From contig DATGHL010000045.1 in the NCBI GenBank assembly GCA_035308025.1, positions 1 to 56,013 on the forward strand: a DNA stretch of 56,013 nt, written 5' to 3'. Each line of letters begins with the position of its first letter. Position 1 is the first letter of the stretch. This document shows positions 7,682 to 16,161 of this stretch, in pieces. Under the pieces are notes generated by a model. The model saw only the letters and a program-made list of their open reading frames with translations. It made no database searches and had not been told where the DNA came from. Source of the DNA: Candidatus Binataceae bacterium (GTDB lineage Bacteria > Desulfobacterota > Binatia > Binatales > Binataceae). A program made the position numbers and the translations under genes.

Positions 7682-9289
7682 ATGGAAACCGGGGTCGAAT
7701 GGAAGATTACCGGCGCGCCGGGCCGAGCCGCCGCCGTACTGCTACTGCTTGTAGTCTTTACCGTCACGGCGTATAGTCTTGAGAATCAGCAGGCGGCCGC
7801 CGGAATCACGCTCGAGCGGATGGCGCGCGCACAGTTTGGGACGCTGAGCGCCGCCGAAGTTGTGATGCTGCATACGGCGCCGACCCGCGCAGTCGCCTGG
7901 GCCTCGCCCAGCCAGGATCCCAACGCGCCGATCAACGACCCGTCCAAAGCCGCCTCATGGGGTCCCGAACGGACGATCCGCGCGGAGATAATCGAATGGC
8001 TGCTCTCCGATGCGCAGGCGTCACGAGTCGTGCATCCGAGCGGGCTCGGCGTCAAGGGCGCGCGCATCACCGGCAAACTCGATTTTTCCTATCTCACGAT
8101 CACCTCGCCGATCATGCTCGTGCTGTGCGCGATCGGCGACGGCATCGATCTGCAATACGCGCATTACCAAAGCCTCGATCTGCGTTCGAGCTTCACCGGT
8201 CCCATCGTCGGCGACCTATCTGTCAGTCAGGGCGATGTGCTCCTGCGCTACGGGCACTATGACGGAGTGAGTTTTTACCGCGCGGAGATCGGCGGTAACC
8301 TCGAGGCCAACGGCGGCCAGTTCGCCGGCGACGAGCCGCTCTCGGTGGTCGACGCGACGATCAAGGGCGACGCGCTATTTCACGAGGATTTCACCGCGAA
8401 CGGGGTCGTCGATTTCCGCCTCGCACGAATCGGCCGCGGGCTCAGTTTCAATCACGCGCGCTTCACCGGTGCGAGCGACAATGGCCTGGAGGCCGAGCGC
8501 GCCACGGTCGGCGGCACGCTCTACTGGGTGGCGATCACGCAAACGCCGCGCACCCAGCTCGATCTGAGCGACGCGCACGTTGGTGCGCTATGGGATGACG
8601 AGCAAAGCTGGCCGGCGCCGGGCAAGCTCGCGCTCGACGGGTTCGTCTACGGCGAATTCAGCGGGGGTCCGGCCGACAGCGCGAGCCGTCTCGTCTGGCT
8701 GCGGCGGCAATCGCGCGCATTGCAGAGCAACCCGCAGCCCTATCGGCAACTGGCGGAGGTCATGCGCGCGGAGGGCCGTCCGGAGGGCGCCATCAACGTC
8801 GAGATGGCGCGGCAGGACGCGCTCACGGCGAAGGAGACGCATTTCGGTCCCCGCGTCTGGCGCCTCGCCCTGAAATGGGTCCTGGGTTACGGCTATCGCC
8901 CGCTGCGCGCGCTGTGGTGGATTTTACTTTTTGTAGTGTTTGGTACTGTTTTGTTCGGATGGGGTTATCACGCGCGGATTATCACGCCGACCAACGAGCG
9001 GGCATACGAGGTTTTCGTGCAAACCGGCGCGCCGCCGCCCTATTATCCGCCGTTCAGCAGCTTCGTCTATTCGCTCGAGAATTTTCTGCCCGTCGTCGAA
9101 TTGCATCAGGGCCAGTACTGGCGGCCCAACCCGCTGCATATGCCGACAGCGAGCAGCGCGCCGCGCTGGGTCTCGGCCACCTTCGGGGCGCGGATTCTGC
9201 GCTGGTACCTCTGGGTCCATATCCTCGCCGGCTGGACGATCACGCCGCTGCTCTTCGCCGGCCTCGCCGGCCTCCTGCGCAACGATTAG
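7682..9289 (+). CDS. Membrane-anchored pentapeptide-like protein with C-terminal channel-like segment
   Basis: A 535-aa protein. After an N-terminal membrane helix (about 17-32), a soluble region with regularly spaced layers (GVKGARITGKLDFSYLTI, LDLRSSFTGPIVGDLS, EIGGNLEANGGQF, TIKGDALFHEDF, RLARIGRGLSFNHARF) resembles a degenerate pentapeptide beta-helix. Two C-terminal membrane helices (about 409-430 and 505-531) flank FVYSLENFLPVVELHQGQYW, which matches the YSLDTFLPxxDLGQ element seen in actinobacterial proteins loosely named membrane-associated oxidoreductases. I see no redox motif, so that name is not supported. A sensor- or channel-like role is a guess. Confidence 0.6.
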   Translation: METGVEWKITGAPGRAAAVLLLLVVFTVTAYSLENQQAAAGITLERMARAQFGTLSAAEVVMLHTAPTRAVAWASPSQDPNAPINDPSKAASWGPERTIRAEIIEWLLSDAQASRVVHPSGLGVKGARITGKLDFSYLTITSPIMLVLCAIGDGIDLQYAHYQSLDLRSSFTGPIVGDLSVSQGDVLLRYGHYDGVSFYRAEIGGNLEANGGQFAGDEPLSVVDATIKGDALFHEDFTANGVVDFRLARIGRGLSFNHARFTGASDNGLEAERATVGGTLYWVAITQTPRTQLDLSDAHVGALWDDEQSWPAPGKLALDGFVYGEFSGGPADSASRLVWLRRQSRALQSNPQPYRQLAEVMRAEGRPEGAINVEMARQDALTAKETHFGPRVWRLALKWVLGYGYRPLRALWWILLFVVFGTVLFGWGYHARIITPTNERAYEVFVQTGAPPPYYPPFSSFVYSLENFLPVVELHQGQYWRPNPLHMPTASSAPRWVSATFGARILRWYLWVHILAGWTITPLLFAGLAGLLRND

Positions 9290-9717
9290 CGCAGGCGGAG
9301 CGTGAAACGCCGCCGCGCCGAGTCTTCACTGCATCGCACGCCTCGACGCGGAGAGAGTTAAAAAAGTGCGGTCGCCTTCTATCTAGATTCAATGCGGGCC
9401 GCCACGCCCGTATTATCAAAGTCGTAATTACCATCTACGCCGAAGCCTACGTCAAAACCGACCATCTCCGGCGGAAAGATGCGTTGCCGGAGAATTTATA
9501 GTCGATTGCTTGAGGTAACTGGTAAATTTGGCTGCTGAACAGAGACCTCGTTAACTTAGTTTTCGCCGAGGAAACCAAGATGTGGACGTCGGTGGTGACT
9601 AGCGCACCGGCGAAACACCAGAGCATCCAGCTAATGAGAAATGCCAACCGGCATCGCGGCGCCAGTCGTGACCGGCGCCGCGATGCGAAAAGTGAAGAGA
9701 GAGAGTCGAGATTCTGG
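9290..9717. other. Gene-poor interval of 428 bp
   Basis: Between two convergent genes. Apart from the hairpin at 9651-9686 I see no coding or RNA signature; small frames in the interval have no start context or family resemblance. Confidence 0.4.
9651..9686 (-). terminator. Strong hairpin downstream of the two-repeat secreted protein gene
   Basis: A perfect 13-bp stem, GCATCGCGGCGCC with GGCGCCGCGATGC, around a 10-nt loop. It begins 31 bp after the stop of the minus-strand gene ending at 9718. The minus-strand trail after the stem is only weakly T-rich, so it is a probable rather than a textbook intrinsic terminator. Confidence 0.5.
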
Positions 9718-10485
9718 CTATTCCGACTCATTCTGATGGTTGGACAGGTTTGTCGCGACGCCGGTCACCACAGCATTAGGATTGTCGGTTTTAAGTATGA
9801 GCACTTGTGACCCTCTGCCGACTATCACTATATTTTGGGTCGCCCCGGTGTTGAACGAAACTGAGCCGGAACAATCAGGATTTACTAAGTAAGTGGCAGT
9901 GAAGCTCACGTCCGTAATCGCGCCGTTGAAGCTGACGGTTCCCGTCCCCGAGAAGGCGCCATCTCCTCCGGCCGTCACCGAATCCAGCGCGACATATGGT
10001 AGGCCACCGACTTCACCCCCCAGTGTTGCGCCAAAGTTCCCATTCAGTGCCGTATCGGTACATTTCTCCTTATCAACGCGCTTGGCGTCTCCCGTTACCT
10101 GGGCGCTGGGATCGTCAGTACGGATAAACTGGACCTCTTCGCCATCCCGGGTTATGACCGCATTCTGAGTTGCTCCATTGCTGAAACTGACGGTGGCGGA
10201 GCAGCTTGAGTCGATCGAATAAGTTGCCGACAACGGAATACCCTGCGTGATCGCTCCGTTGTATGCACTCGTGCCCGTTCCCGATAAGTTGCCATTACCG
10301 TCGGCCGTAACTATGTCTAACTGAGCAAAAGGCAAACCACCGGCGGTTCCCTTAATCAGCGCGCCGTATGTCCCATTCAAAGTCGCATTGGAGCAAGACT
10401 TATCCGCATGGGCGGCTGGCACTATCGCGAACGCCGACCCCATTGCCAGAATGCCGACTCTAACCAATACGTTTACGCGTCGCAT
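9718..10485 (-). CDS. Secreted protein made of two homologous about 106-aa repeats
   Basis: A 255-aa protein with a signal peptide (about 1-27, ending AAHA). Repeats at 31-136 and 142-247 align along their length: CSNATLNGTYGA/CTDTALNGNFGA, GGLPFAQLD/GGLPYVALD, GNGNLSGTGT/GDGAFSGTGT, YNGAIT/FNGAIT, FSNGATQNAVI/FNTGATQNIVI. Each repeat has two cysteines in matching places (31/95 and 142/205), which probably form one disulfide per domain after export. Start ATG 10485 is fixed by AGGAGG 7 bp upstream; the longer open frame to 10572 lacks a site. No function is known to me. A hairpin follows the gene and a 23-bp palindrome lies upstream. Confidence 0.75.
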   Translation of the reverse strand: MRRVNVLVRVGILAMGSAFAIVPAAHADKSCSNATLNGTYGALIKGTAGGLPFAQLDIVTADGNGNLSGTGTSAYNGAITQGIPLSATYSIDSSCSATVSFSNGATQNAVITRDGEEVQFIRTDDPSAQVTGDAKRVDKEKCTDTALNGNFGATLGGEVGGLPYVALDSVTAGGDGAFSGTGTVSFNGAITDVSFTATYLVNPDCSGSVSFNTGATQNIVIVGRGSQVLILKTDNPNAVVTGVATNLSNHQNESE

Positions 10486-10866
10486 AGCCTGTCCTCCTTT
10501 GTTTTTTGCCGACTCCGCGGGCTTAGACCCAATAGTCAGAACTCTTAGCCACTTTCCGAAATTCGTTGCCATCGCGAATCCTCCGTTCGGTTGCCGAGTT
10601 ATGGTGTCTGTGGATTCCGGTCGTCCTCCTTATGACGCGCAGCGCGGCGTGATTTTCCACAGCTCTCATAAAGATTGCGTAACAAATGATCGAACAATTT
10701 GTTCGATCAAAACGAACAATTATTCGGAGAATGTGCGCTAGTTCTTTGGCGTGAATTCCTTATTTCTTTGGCGCCGTTAAGGTTTGCGATGATGCCGAGC
10801 GCTGGGTTAGGCTCTCTCGCGACCCCGCGCAAAGCGCGGCGACTAATAATTCAAGGAGTTCGAGTG
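10486..10866. promoter_or_regulatory. Divergent regulatory interval of 381 bp
   Basis: Separates the divergent secreted-protein and hydrolase genes. It is AT-richer than its surroundings from about 10660 to 10780, holds the palindrome at 10687-10709, and contains TTCTTTGGCG twice, about 24 bp apart (near 10742 and 10766). No coding region is convincing. Confidence 0.45.
10687..10709. promoter_or_regulatory. Perfect 23-bp palindrome, probable operator
   Basis: Arms TGATCGAACAA and TTGTTCGATCA are exactly complementary around one central T. The core is CGAAC-N5-GTTCG. The Gram-positive LexA box is CGAAC-N4-GTTCG, so this is one base longer and I do not assign it to LexA. A second half-similar motif (CGAACAATTATTCG) follows at 10713-10726. 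It sits between two divergent genes, as expected for a repressor site. Confidence 0.5.
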
Positions 10867-11751
10867 ATGGTGAGTCCGGAACTGCAGACGGCAATTGAAG
10901 CGATGAAGGCGCTGGTAGCGCGGCCGGGCGAAACTCCGCAAGAGATGCGCGTGGTCTTCGAAGAGTTGGCGATCGCGCCCGAAGCCGATGTCAAGTGTGA
11001 GCCGGTCAACGCGGGCGGCGTGGACGCCGAGTGGGTTTGTGCGCCCAACGCAGCCGGCGATCGCTTCGTGCTCTACCTGCACGGCGGCGGCTATGTCATC
11101 GGCTCGGTGAATACCCATCGCGATATGATCGCGCGGATCTCGCGAGCGGCGCAGGCCCGCGTGCTGGCGCTCAACTATCGACTTGCTCCCGAAGCGCCGT
11201 TCCCCGCCGCGGTCGATGACGCCGTTGCGGGCTACCGGTGGCTGCTAGCGCAGGGCGCGAAGCCGGCGCGGATCGCGATCGCGGGCGACTCGGCTGGCGG
11301 CGGCCTGACCGTCGCGACCCTGGTAGCGATTCGTGACGCGAAACTGCCGGCCCCGGCCGCCGGTGTGCTGCTCTCGCCGTGGGTCGATCTCGAAGGGTTG
11401 GGCGAGTCGATGGTCACGCGTCTCGAAGCCGATCCGGTGGTGCGTAAAGAGGGTCTGGTTGGAATGGCGCAGGCCTATCTGGGCGGGCAAGACCCGAAGA
11501 CCCCGCTCGCCGCGCCGCTCTACGCGGATTTGCATGGGCTACCGCCGATACTGATTCAGGTCGGCGACGCCGAAACGCTGCTCGACGACTCGACGCGCCT
11601 CGATGCGCGGGCGCGCGCCGCCGGAGTCCGCACCACACTCGAGGTCTGGCCCGAGATGATCCATGTCTGGCAACTCTTTGCGAGCTTCCTGCCGGAGGGT
11701 CAGCAGGCGATCGACGGCATCGGCAAGTTCATCATCGCGCAGACGAATTAG
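10867..11751 (+). CDS. Alpha/beta hydrolase, hormone-sensitive-lipase family
   Basis: A 294-aa esterase/lipase with the oxyanion motif HGGG (YLHGGGYVIGS), the nucleophile elbow GDSAGG, the conserved NYRLAPEAPFPAAVDD block and a C-terminal acid/histidine pair (QVGDAETLLDDS, MIHVWQLF). It hydrolyses carboxyl esters; the substrate is not evident. The ATG at 10867 has AAGGAG 8 bp upstream; an in-frame ATG at 10699 lies inside the palindrome region and is unlikely. Cytoplasmic, as no signal peptide is seen. Confidence 0.9.
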   Translation: MVSPELQTAIEAMKALVARPGETPQEMRVVFEELAIAPEADVKCEPVNAGGVDAEWVCAPNAAGDRFVLYLHGGGYVIGSVNTHRDMIARISRAAQARVLALNYRLAPEAPFPAAVDDAVAGYRWLLAQGAKPARIAIAGDSAGGGLTVATLVAIRDAKLPAPAAGVLLSPWVDLEGLGESMVTRLEADPVVRKEGLVGMAQAYLGGQDPKTPLAAPLYADLHGLPPILIQVGDAETLLDDSTRLDARARAAGVRTTLEVWPEMIHVWQLFASFLPEGQQAIDGIGKFIIAQTN

Positions 11752-11767
11752 CTCGCACAGCGCGACA

Positions 11768-11803
11768 GCCGTCGGCGTGCGCCCTCGCGCGTGCGTCGAC
11801 GGC
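11768..11803. terminator. Hairpin between convergent genes
   Basis: A 15-bp stem with one mismatch and two G-T pairs around a 6-nt loop, outer arms GCCGTCG/CGACGGC. It lies in the 70-bp gap between convergent stops. There is no T-tract, so termination is plausible in either direction but not certain. Confidence 0.35.
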
Positions 11804-11821
11804 GTCAGCCCCGATCCAAGG

Positions 11822-13105
11822 CTACAACCGCATCCGGATCGAGTCGGCGAGGCGGTGGAGGACGCCGCCGGCAGCGACCGCGGCCTGCGTCACGATCGGC
11901 ACCGACGATACCGGCTTGTCGCGTATCAGGATGGTGAGTCGGCCGACCTCGGCGCCCTTGGGCAGCGGCGCGACCAGCAGTTGTTGGGACAGCGTCGTTG
12001 CGAGTTTGATGCGCCCCTCGCTGCCGCGCACGACGGTGAAATAAGCGTCCCCGCCGGCGGGCGCGATCGCAATCTCATCGACGGCGCCCTTGTAGACCCG
12101 CACCTTCGCCGGGATCGATTTGCGCCAGTTCGGCTTGACCGTCACGAAGGTCTGAAACGCCCATTCGAGAAGTTTGTCGGTCTCGACCCGCCGGCTCTCC
12201 ATGCTCGAAGTTCCGAAAACGGCCGAGATCAGATCCAGACTGTCGGTATGCGCGGACGCGACCAGGTGGTAACCCGCCGCTTCAACGTGGCCGGTCTTTA
12301 TCCCGTTGACGCGCGAATCGTAGAACAGCAGCGTATTGAAATTGCGCTGCCGAATCGTAACCGGGCGGTTTTGCGGGCCGATCGTATTGAAGGTGAAATC
12401 CTTCGCCGAGGTATAGTTGAGCGCCTCGGGAAAAGTTTCGAGGAGGGCGCGCCCAAGTTTTACCATGTCGGCTGCGGTGGTGTACTCGTCGGGCGTGGGC
12501 AGGCCGTCAGGATTGGTGAAATGCGTGTCGTTCATGCCGAGCTTCGCCGCCTGCTGATTCATCTGCTCGGCGAAGGCTTCGCCGCTCCCGCCCAGATACT
12601 CCGACAACACCACGGCGGCGTCGTTGCCCGACGAGACCATCAGGCCATATAGCAGATCACGCACCGCGACCTGCTGCCCGACCTGCAGAAACATCCGCGA
12701 GACCGAGTCGTTGAGCGAGAGCCTCCACGCCGCCTGACTGACCGGCATCCGCGTGTCGAGCGTGATGCGCCCTTCGCGCAGCGCCGCGAGCGTCAGATAA
12801 AACGTCATCATCTTGGCGAGGCTGGCGGGCTGGGTCCGCGCATGCTCGTTGAAGGCATAGAGCACGACGCCGCTATGCAGGGCGACGAGTTCCGCGGCGC
12901 TGCCGGCCACGGCAAAGGGCGCCGGCAGGTTGCCGAATACATGAATCCGGTTGAGGGGCACGGCCACCGGCGCCGCCGCGGCCCGGCTGCGCAGTCGCGG
13001 CGCAGCACGGCGCGCGGCGCCCGCCAGCGTCGTCAGGGCGATGCAGCCGATCACGAGCGCAATCAAGCCACCGGCAATTTTTGGCAGATTTCTGCAACGT
13101 CGCAT
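11822..13105 (-). CDS. D-alanyl-D-alanine carboxypeptidase (PBP5/6-like, S11)
   Basis: A 427-aa penicillin-binding protein. An N-terminal membrane helix (10-30) is followed by the S11 peptidase domain with all three active-site motifs: SLAK (95-98), SGN (159-161) and KTG (270-272). A PBP5-type C-terminal beta domain follows. It trims the terminal D-Ala from peptidoglycan pentapeptides in the periplasm. Start ATG 13105 has a GGGGGAG sequence 9 bp upstream and begins the membrane helix; the frame continues open to 13225 but would then overlap the divergent gene's promoter. A second, different carboxypeptidase is encoded at 49088-50383. Confidence 0.9.
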   Translation of the reverse strand: MRRCRNLPKIAGGLIALVIGCIALTTLAGAARRAAPRLRSRAAAAPVAVPLNRIHVFGNLPAPFAVAGSAAELVALHSGVVLYAFNEHARTQPASLAKMMTFYLTLAALREGRITLDTRMPVSQAAWRLSLNDSVSRMFLQVGQQVAVRDLLYGLMVSSGNDAAVVLSEYLGGSGEAFAEQMNQQAAKLGMNDTHFTNPDGLPTPDEYTTAADMVKLGRALLETFPEALNYTSAKDFTFNTIGPQNRPVTIRQRNFNTLLFYDSRVNGIKTGHVEAAGYHLVASAHTDSLDLISAVFGTSSMESRRVETDKLLEWAFQTFVTVKPNWRKSIPAKVRVYKGAVDEIAIAPAGGDAYFTVVRGSEGRIKLATTLSQQLLVAPLPKGAEVGRLTILIRDKPVSSVPIVTQAAVAAGGVLHRLADSIRMRL

Positions 13106-13228
13106 CCGCAGCCACTCCCCCTTCCGCAGTTCGACGAAAAGACTACGGCGCTGACCCGGTGCGAGCAAGCGCGCGCAGGCCGATTCCATTGGCCGGGCTT
13201 TACGAATAAAAAAGCTCTGCGCCATCTT

Positions 13229-14506
13229 ATGGATCTCTCGATCATCCTGCCCGTCCTCAACGAGCGCGACAATCTGCGCGAGCTAATCCCGCGCATCAGT
13301 GCCGTGATGCGCCGCGAGGGTCTCGATTTCGAGATTCTCGTCATCGATGGCGGTTCGACGGACGGCACGCAGGCGACGGCGGCGGAGTTGGGCGCCCGCG
13401 TCATCGCGGAGCGGCGGCGCGGCTATGCCGGCGCGCTCGAGACCGGCTTCGCCGAAGCTCGCGGCGCGCGCATTCTTACCCTCGACGCGGACCTCTCCCA
13501 TGAGCCCGACTTCGTCGCCAAGCTCTGGCGCGCGCGCAACCAGGCCGACATCGTGATCGCTTCGCGCTACACCCGCGGCGGCATCGCCTATGCGGATTTC
13601 CTCCGCCGCTTTCTCAGCGGCGCCCTGAACCTCTTTATGCGCCGGCTGCTCTCGATGCCGGTGCGGGATATGTCGAGCGGCTTTCGGCTCTACCGGCGCG
13701 AGGCGATCACCGGGCTCGAACTCCAAGGGCGCAACTTCGAGGTGCTCGAGGAAATCCTGGTCAAGGCCTACGCGCGCGGCTACAGCGTCTTCGAGGTCCC
13801 CTTCACCTATTTCCCGCGCGAGGCCGGCCGTTCCCACGCCCGCCTGCTCAGCTTCGGCTGGGATCTGACGCGCGCCGCTTTCAGGCTCTGGCGCTTGCGC
13901 AACTCGATCGCTTCGGCCGATTACGACGATCGCGCCTTCTACAGCATCATCCCGATCCAGCGCTATTGGCAGCGCCGGCGCCATCGCATCACCACCTTCT
14001 GGGTGCGCGGCGCGCGCCGCGTTCTCGACGCCGGATGCGGTTCGAGCATGATCATCCAAAGTCTGAATAACGCCATCGGGATGGACCCGAATCCTGCCAA
14101 GCTGCGTTTCCTGCGCCGGCTCGGCATCCCGCTGCTGCGCGCCTCGGCCTTTGCGCTGCCGTTCAAGGACGCGAGCTTCGATTGCCTGATCAGTTCACAG
14201 GTAATCGAGCATATCCCGTTCGACGACGTGCTGTTCAGGGAGATGTGGCGTGTGCTCGAACCCGGCGGCAAGCTGGTAATCGGCACGCCGGACTACGCCA
14301 CGCGCGGCTGGCGGATCATCGAGCCCATCTATGGCCGCTTGATGCCGGGCGGCTATCGCGATGAGCACGTGACCCATTACACCCGTGAGAGCCTGACCAG
14401 CGTTCTGGTGCGTCACGGCTTCATTCATGAAGACACCGCATATATCGCGCGCAGCGAGTTGATCATGCGCTTCCGCAAGCCGGCCGCCGAGGAATCGAAG
14501 CAATGA
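13229..14506 (+). CDS. Fused GT2 glycosyltransferase and SAM-dependent methyltransferase
   Basis: A 425-aa protein with two catalytic domains in one frame. Residues 1-230 are a dolichol-phosphate-mannose-synthase-like GT2 domain: MDLSIILPVLNERDNL, IDGGSTDGT, and the metal-binding DAD (86-88) in LTLDADLSHEP. Residues 262-425 are a class I methyltransferase: motif I VLDAGCGSS (265-273), SQVIEHI (323-329), then LEPGGKLVIGTPDY. There is no polyprenol-anchoring membrane helix after the GT domain. It probably transfers a sugar to a lipid or glycan carrier and methylates the product or a related sugar. The stop overlaps the next start as ATGA. Start ATG 13229; the open frame upstream overlaps the divergent carboxypeptidase. 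Confidence 0.85.
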   Translation: MDLSIILPVLNERDNLRELIPRISAVMRREGLDFEILVIDGGSTDGTQATAAELGARVIAERRRGYAGALETGFAEARGARILTLDADLSHEPDFVAKLWRARNQADIVIASRYTRGGIAYADFLRRFLSGALNLFMRRLLSMPVRDMSSGFRLYRREAITGLELQGRNFEVLEEILVKAYARGYSVFEVPFTYFPREAGRSHARLLSFGWDLTRAAFRLWRLRNSIASADYDDRAFYSIIPIQRYWQRRRHRITTFWVRGARRVLDAGCGSSMIIQSLNNAIGMDPNPAKLRFLRRLGIPLLRASAFALPFKDASFDCLISSQVIEHIPFDDVLFREMWRVLEPGGKLVIGTPDYATRGWRIIEPIYGRLMPGGYRDEHVTHYTRESLTSVLVRHGFIHEDTAYIARSELIMRFRKPAAEESKQ

Positions 14507-15165
14507 GCAAGCCTGCCTGGCGAAATGGGCGGAAGCTTGCGCAGTTTTGCCGACGCGCCATGGCCGCAATCTGCCTGTTGACGCTCGGCTGCGCCGCCAA
14601 TCATCCTGAACAGACCTGGCCGCCGCGCCTCGAACTGACTTGCGAACATCCGGAGATAATCGGCGAGACCGCCGCCGTATATGCATCGATGAGCAATCTC
14701 AAAGGCGGCCCCTATATCGTGAATTCCCCCTACGCGATTGACGCTTCGGGCGCGCGAATCGAAGGCTGGGATGTCGATACCGCAGTCCGCCGCGCCGGCG
14801 GCCGAGAGAAGCTTCTCGATGGCCTGAGCGAGATGCCGTCGCAAGCCGACGCTTCCGCCGCAGTGACGGCCAACGTAACGGCAGTCGCGGGCGGCAGTCT
14901 CGGCGCGCTCTTGCCCGCGGTGCCCTTTGTGGTTTACCGCGGAGCGCGGGACGACTTCACCGATCTGCGCATAGAATTGGGAACTTTCTGCCACGCCTAT
15001 GCACGCGACGGCGGCAAGCTCGGATGCCCCCTGCAGGCTGAGAGCGACGAAACCATCAAGGGTTACGCCTTCCTCCCGGCCGCCAAGTACGACCAGTTAC
15101 GCGTCGATGTTAACGATCCCAATTCGGTCGCGCGTACGGTTACCGCGACTTGCTCGATCAACTGA
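14503..15165 (+). CDS. Putative lipoprotein, translationally coupled to the GT2-methyltransferase
   Basis: A 220-aa protein of unrecognised family. Its ATG overlaps the preceding stop (ATGA), so expression is tied to the glycosyltransferase-methyltransferase fusion. A basic N-terminus and hydrophobic segment end in LLTLGCAAN (about 24-32), a fair lipobox with the lipidated cysteine at about residue 30. The rest is a predicted periplasmic domain with further cysteines (about 47, 163, 175 and 217) and no motif I know. The coupling suggests a role in assembling or sensing the glycan made by its neighbour, but this is inference. Confidence 0.6.
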   Translation: MSKPAWRNGRKLAQFCRRAMAAICLLTLGCAANHPEQTWPPRLELTCEHPEIIGETAAVYASMSNLKGGPYIVNSPYAIDASGARIEGWDVDTAVRRAGGREKLLDGLSEMPSQADASAAVTANVTAVAGGSLGALLPAVPFVVYRGARDDFTDLRIELGTFCHAYARDGGKLGCPLQAESDETIKGYAFLPAAKYDQLRVDVNDPNSVARTVTATCSIN

Positions 15166-15182
15166 GCGCGAAGGAGATTTAC

Positions 15183-15998
15183 ATGCCACACGCGACAGTC
15201 AACGGCCTTAATCTGCACTATGCGATCGCAGGCGCGGGCGATCCTCTCCTGATGGTGATGGGACTCGGCGCGAGTTCGGCGAGCTGGGACCCGGCGCTGA
15301 TCGCTCACCTGGCGCGCTCGTTTCGCGTCATTACCTACGACAATCGCGGCACCGGCCTGAGCGACAAACCCGACATCCCATATTCGCTCGAGCTGTTCGC
15401 CGCCGACGCGGCTGGCTTGCTCGATGCCCTCGGCTGCGCTCGCGTGCATCTTTTCGGCCCCTCGATGGGCGGTATGATCGCGCAGGAATTCGCGCTGCGG
15501 CATAGCCCCCGGCTGCAAACCCTCACGCTCGGTTGCACCACCTTTGGCGGCAAGCACGCGACGCCGCCGCCCGCTGAATCGATCAAACTGCTGACCGCGC
15601 CACGTAATGGCGCCACGGAAGAGGAGATCATCCGGCGTGGATGGCCCTTGGCCTACAGCGCGGACTTTATCCGCGATCGGCGCGACTATCTCGATGCCTC
15701 GATCCCGCGGCTGCTGGCGAATCCAACGCCGGTCTTCGCCTACAAGCGTCATCTCGACGCCAGTTACGGACTCAAGACTTATGATCGATTACCCGCAATC
15801 CGCACGCCGACCCTCGTGATTACCGGCGGCGACGACGTGCTCATCCCGGCGCATAATTCCGAGATTCTGGCGGAACGCATCCCCGGCGCGCGGTTGCACA
15901 TCATCCCGCACGTCGGGCACGCATTTTTCAACGAAGCGCCGGATGAGTTCCTGCAGGTCCTCGTCCCGTTCCTGCAGGCCCACCCGCTTCATCCCTAG
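15183..15998 (+). CDS. Alpha/beta hydrolase
   Basis: A 271-aa alpha/beta-hydrolase of the MhpC/haloperoxidase type: oxyanion region MGLGASSASWD, YDNRGTGLSDKP, nucleophile GPSMGG, acid in TGGDDVLIP and catalytic histidine in HVGHAFFNEAP. AAGGAG 6 bp before ATG 15183 fixes the start. The substrate cannot be named. It lies 17 bp after the lipoprotein gene and may be the last gene of that operon. Confidence 0.88.
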   Translation: MPHATVNGLNLHYAIAGAGDPLLMVMGLGASSASWDPALIAHLARSFRVITYDNRGTGLSDKPDIPYSLELFAADAAGLLDALGCARVHLFGPSMGGMIAQEFALRHSPRLQTLTLGCTTFGGKHATPPPAESIKLLTAPRNGATEEEIIRRGWPLAYSADFIRDRRDYLDASIPRLLANPTPVFAYKRHLDASYGLKTYDRLPAIRTPTLVITGGDDVLIPAHNSEILAERIPGARLHIIPHVGHAFFNEAPDEFLQVLVPFLQAHPLHP

Positions 15999-16038
15999 CG
16001 AGTGTCCTACCTATCTTGCACAGCCGCCCGCCCGCTGT

Positions 16039-16080
16039 GTCATCCTGAGCCGGCGAGCACCGCGAGCCGTGTCGAAGGAC
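16039..16080 (+). repeat. Dispersed-repeat-like sequence (GTCATCCTGAGC...GTCGAAGGAC)
   Basis: The intergenic sequence starts GTCATCCTGAGC and ends GTCGAAGGAC, a pattern I know as short intergenic dispersed elements in many GC-rich genomes. Only this copy is seen in the window, so repeat status rests on recall and needs a genome search. Confidence 0.35.
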
Positions 16081-16161
16081 CAACGCGAAGCGATCCTATG
16101 GAATTTACTGTGCGGAACTTCCCGGCCGCAATTCTCGCTGCCGCCCGCATGATCACGGTTG

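Noticed and set aside
10655..10665. DnaA-box-like TTTTCCACA
   Set aside because: A single copy with no cluster or dnaA gene gives no evidence of an origin.
10699..10867. ATG 10699 as the hydrolase start
   Set aside because: It lies inside the palindrome, has no ribosome site, and the HSL family usually starts near 10867 where AAGGAG is present.
12842..13228. Upstream extension of the glycosyltransferase frame
   Set aside because: It is antisense to the carboxypeptidase's N-terminus and lacks GT2 features; ATG 13229 begins the conserved strand.
13283..14059. Minus-strand frame inside the GT2-methyltransferase gene
   Set aside because: Shadow frame; the plus-strand gene has clear motifs.
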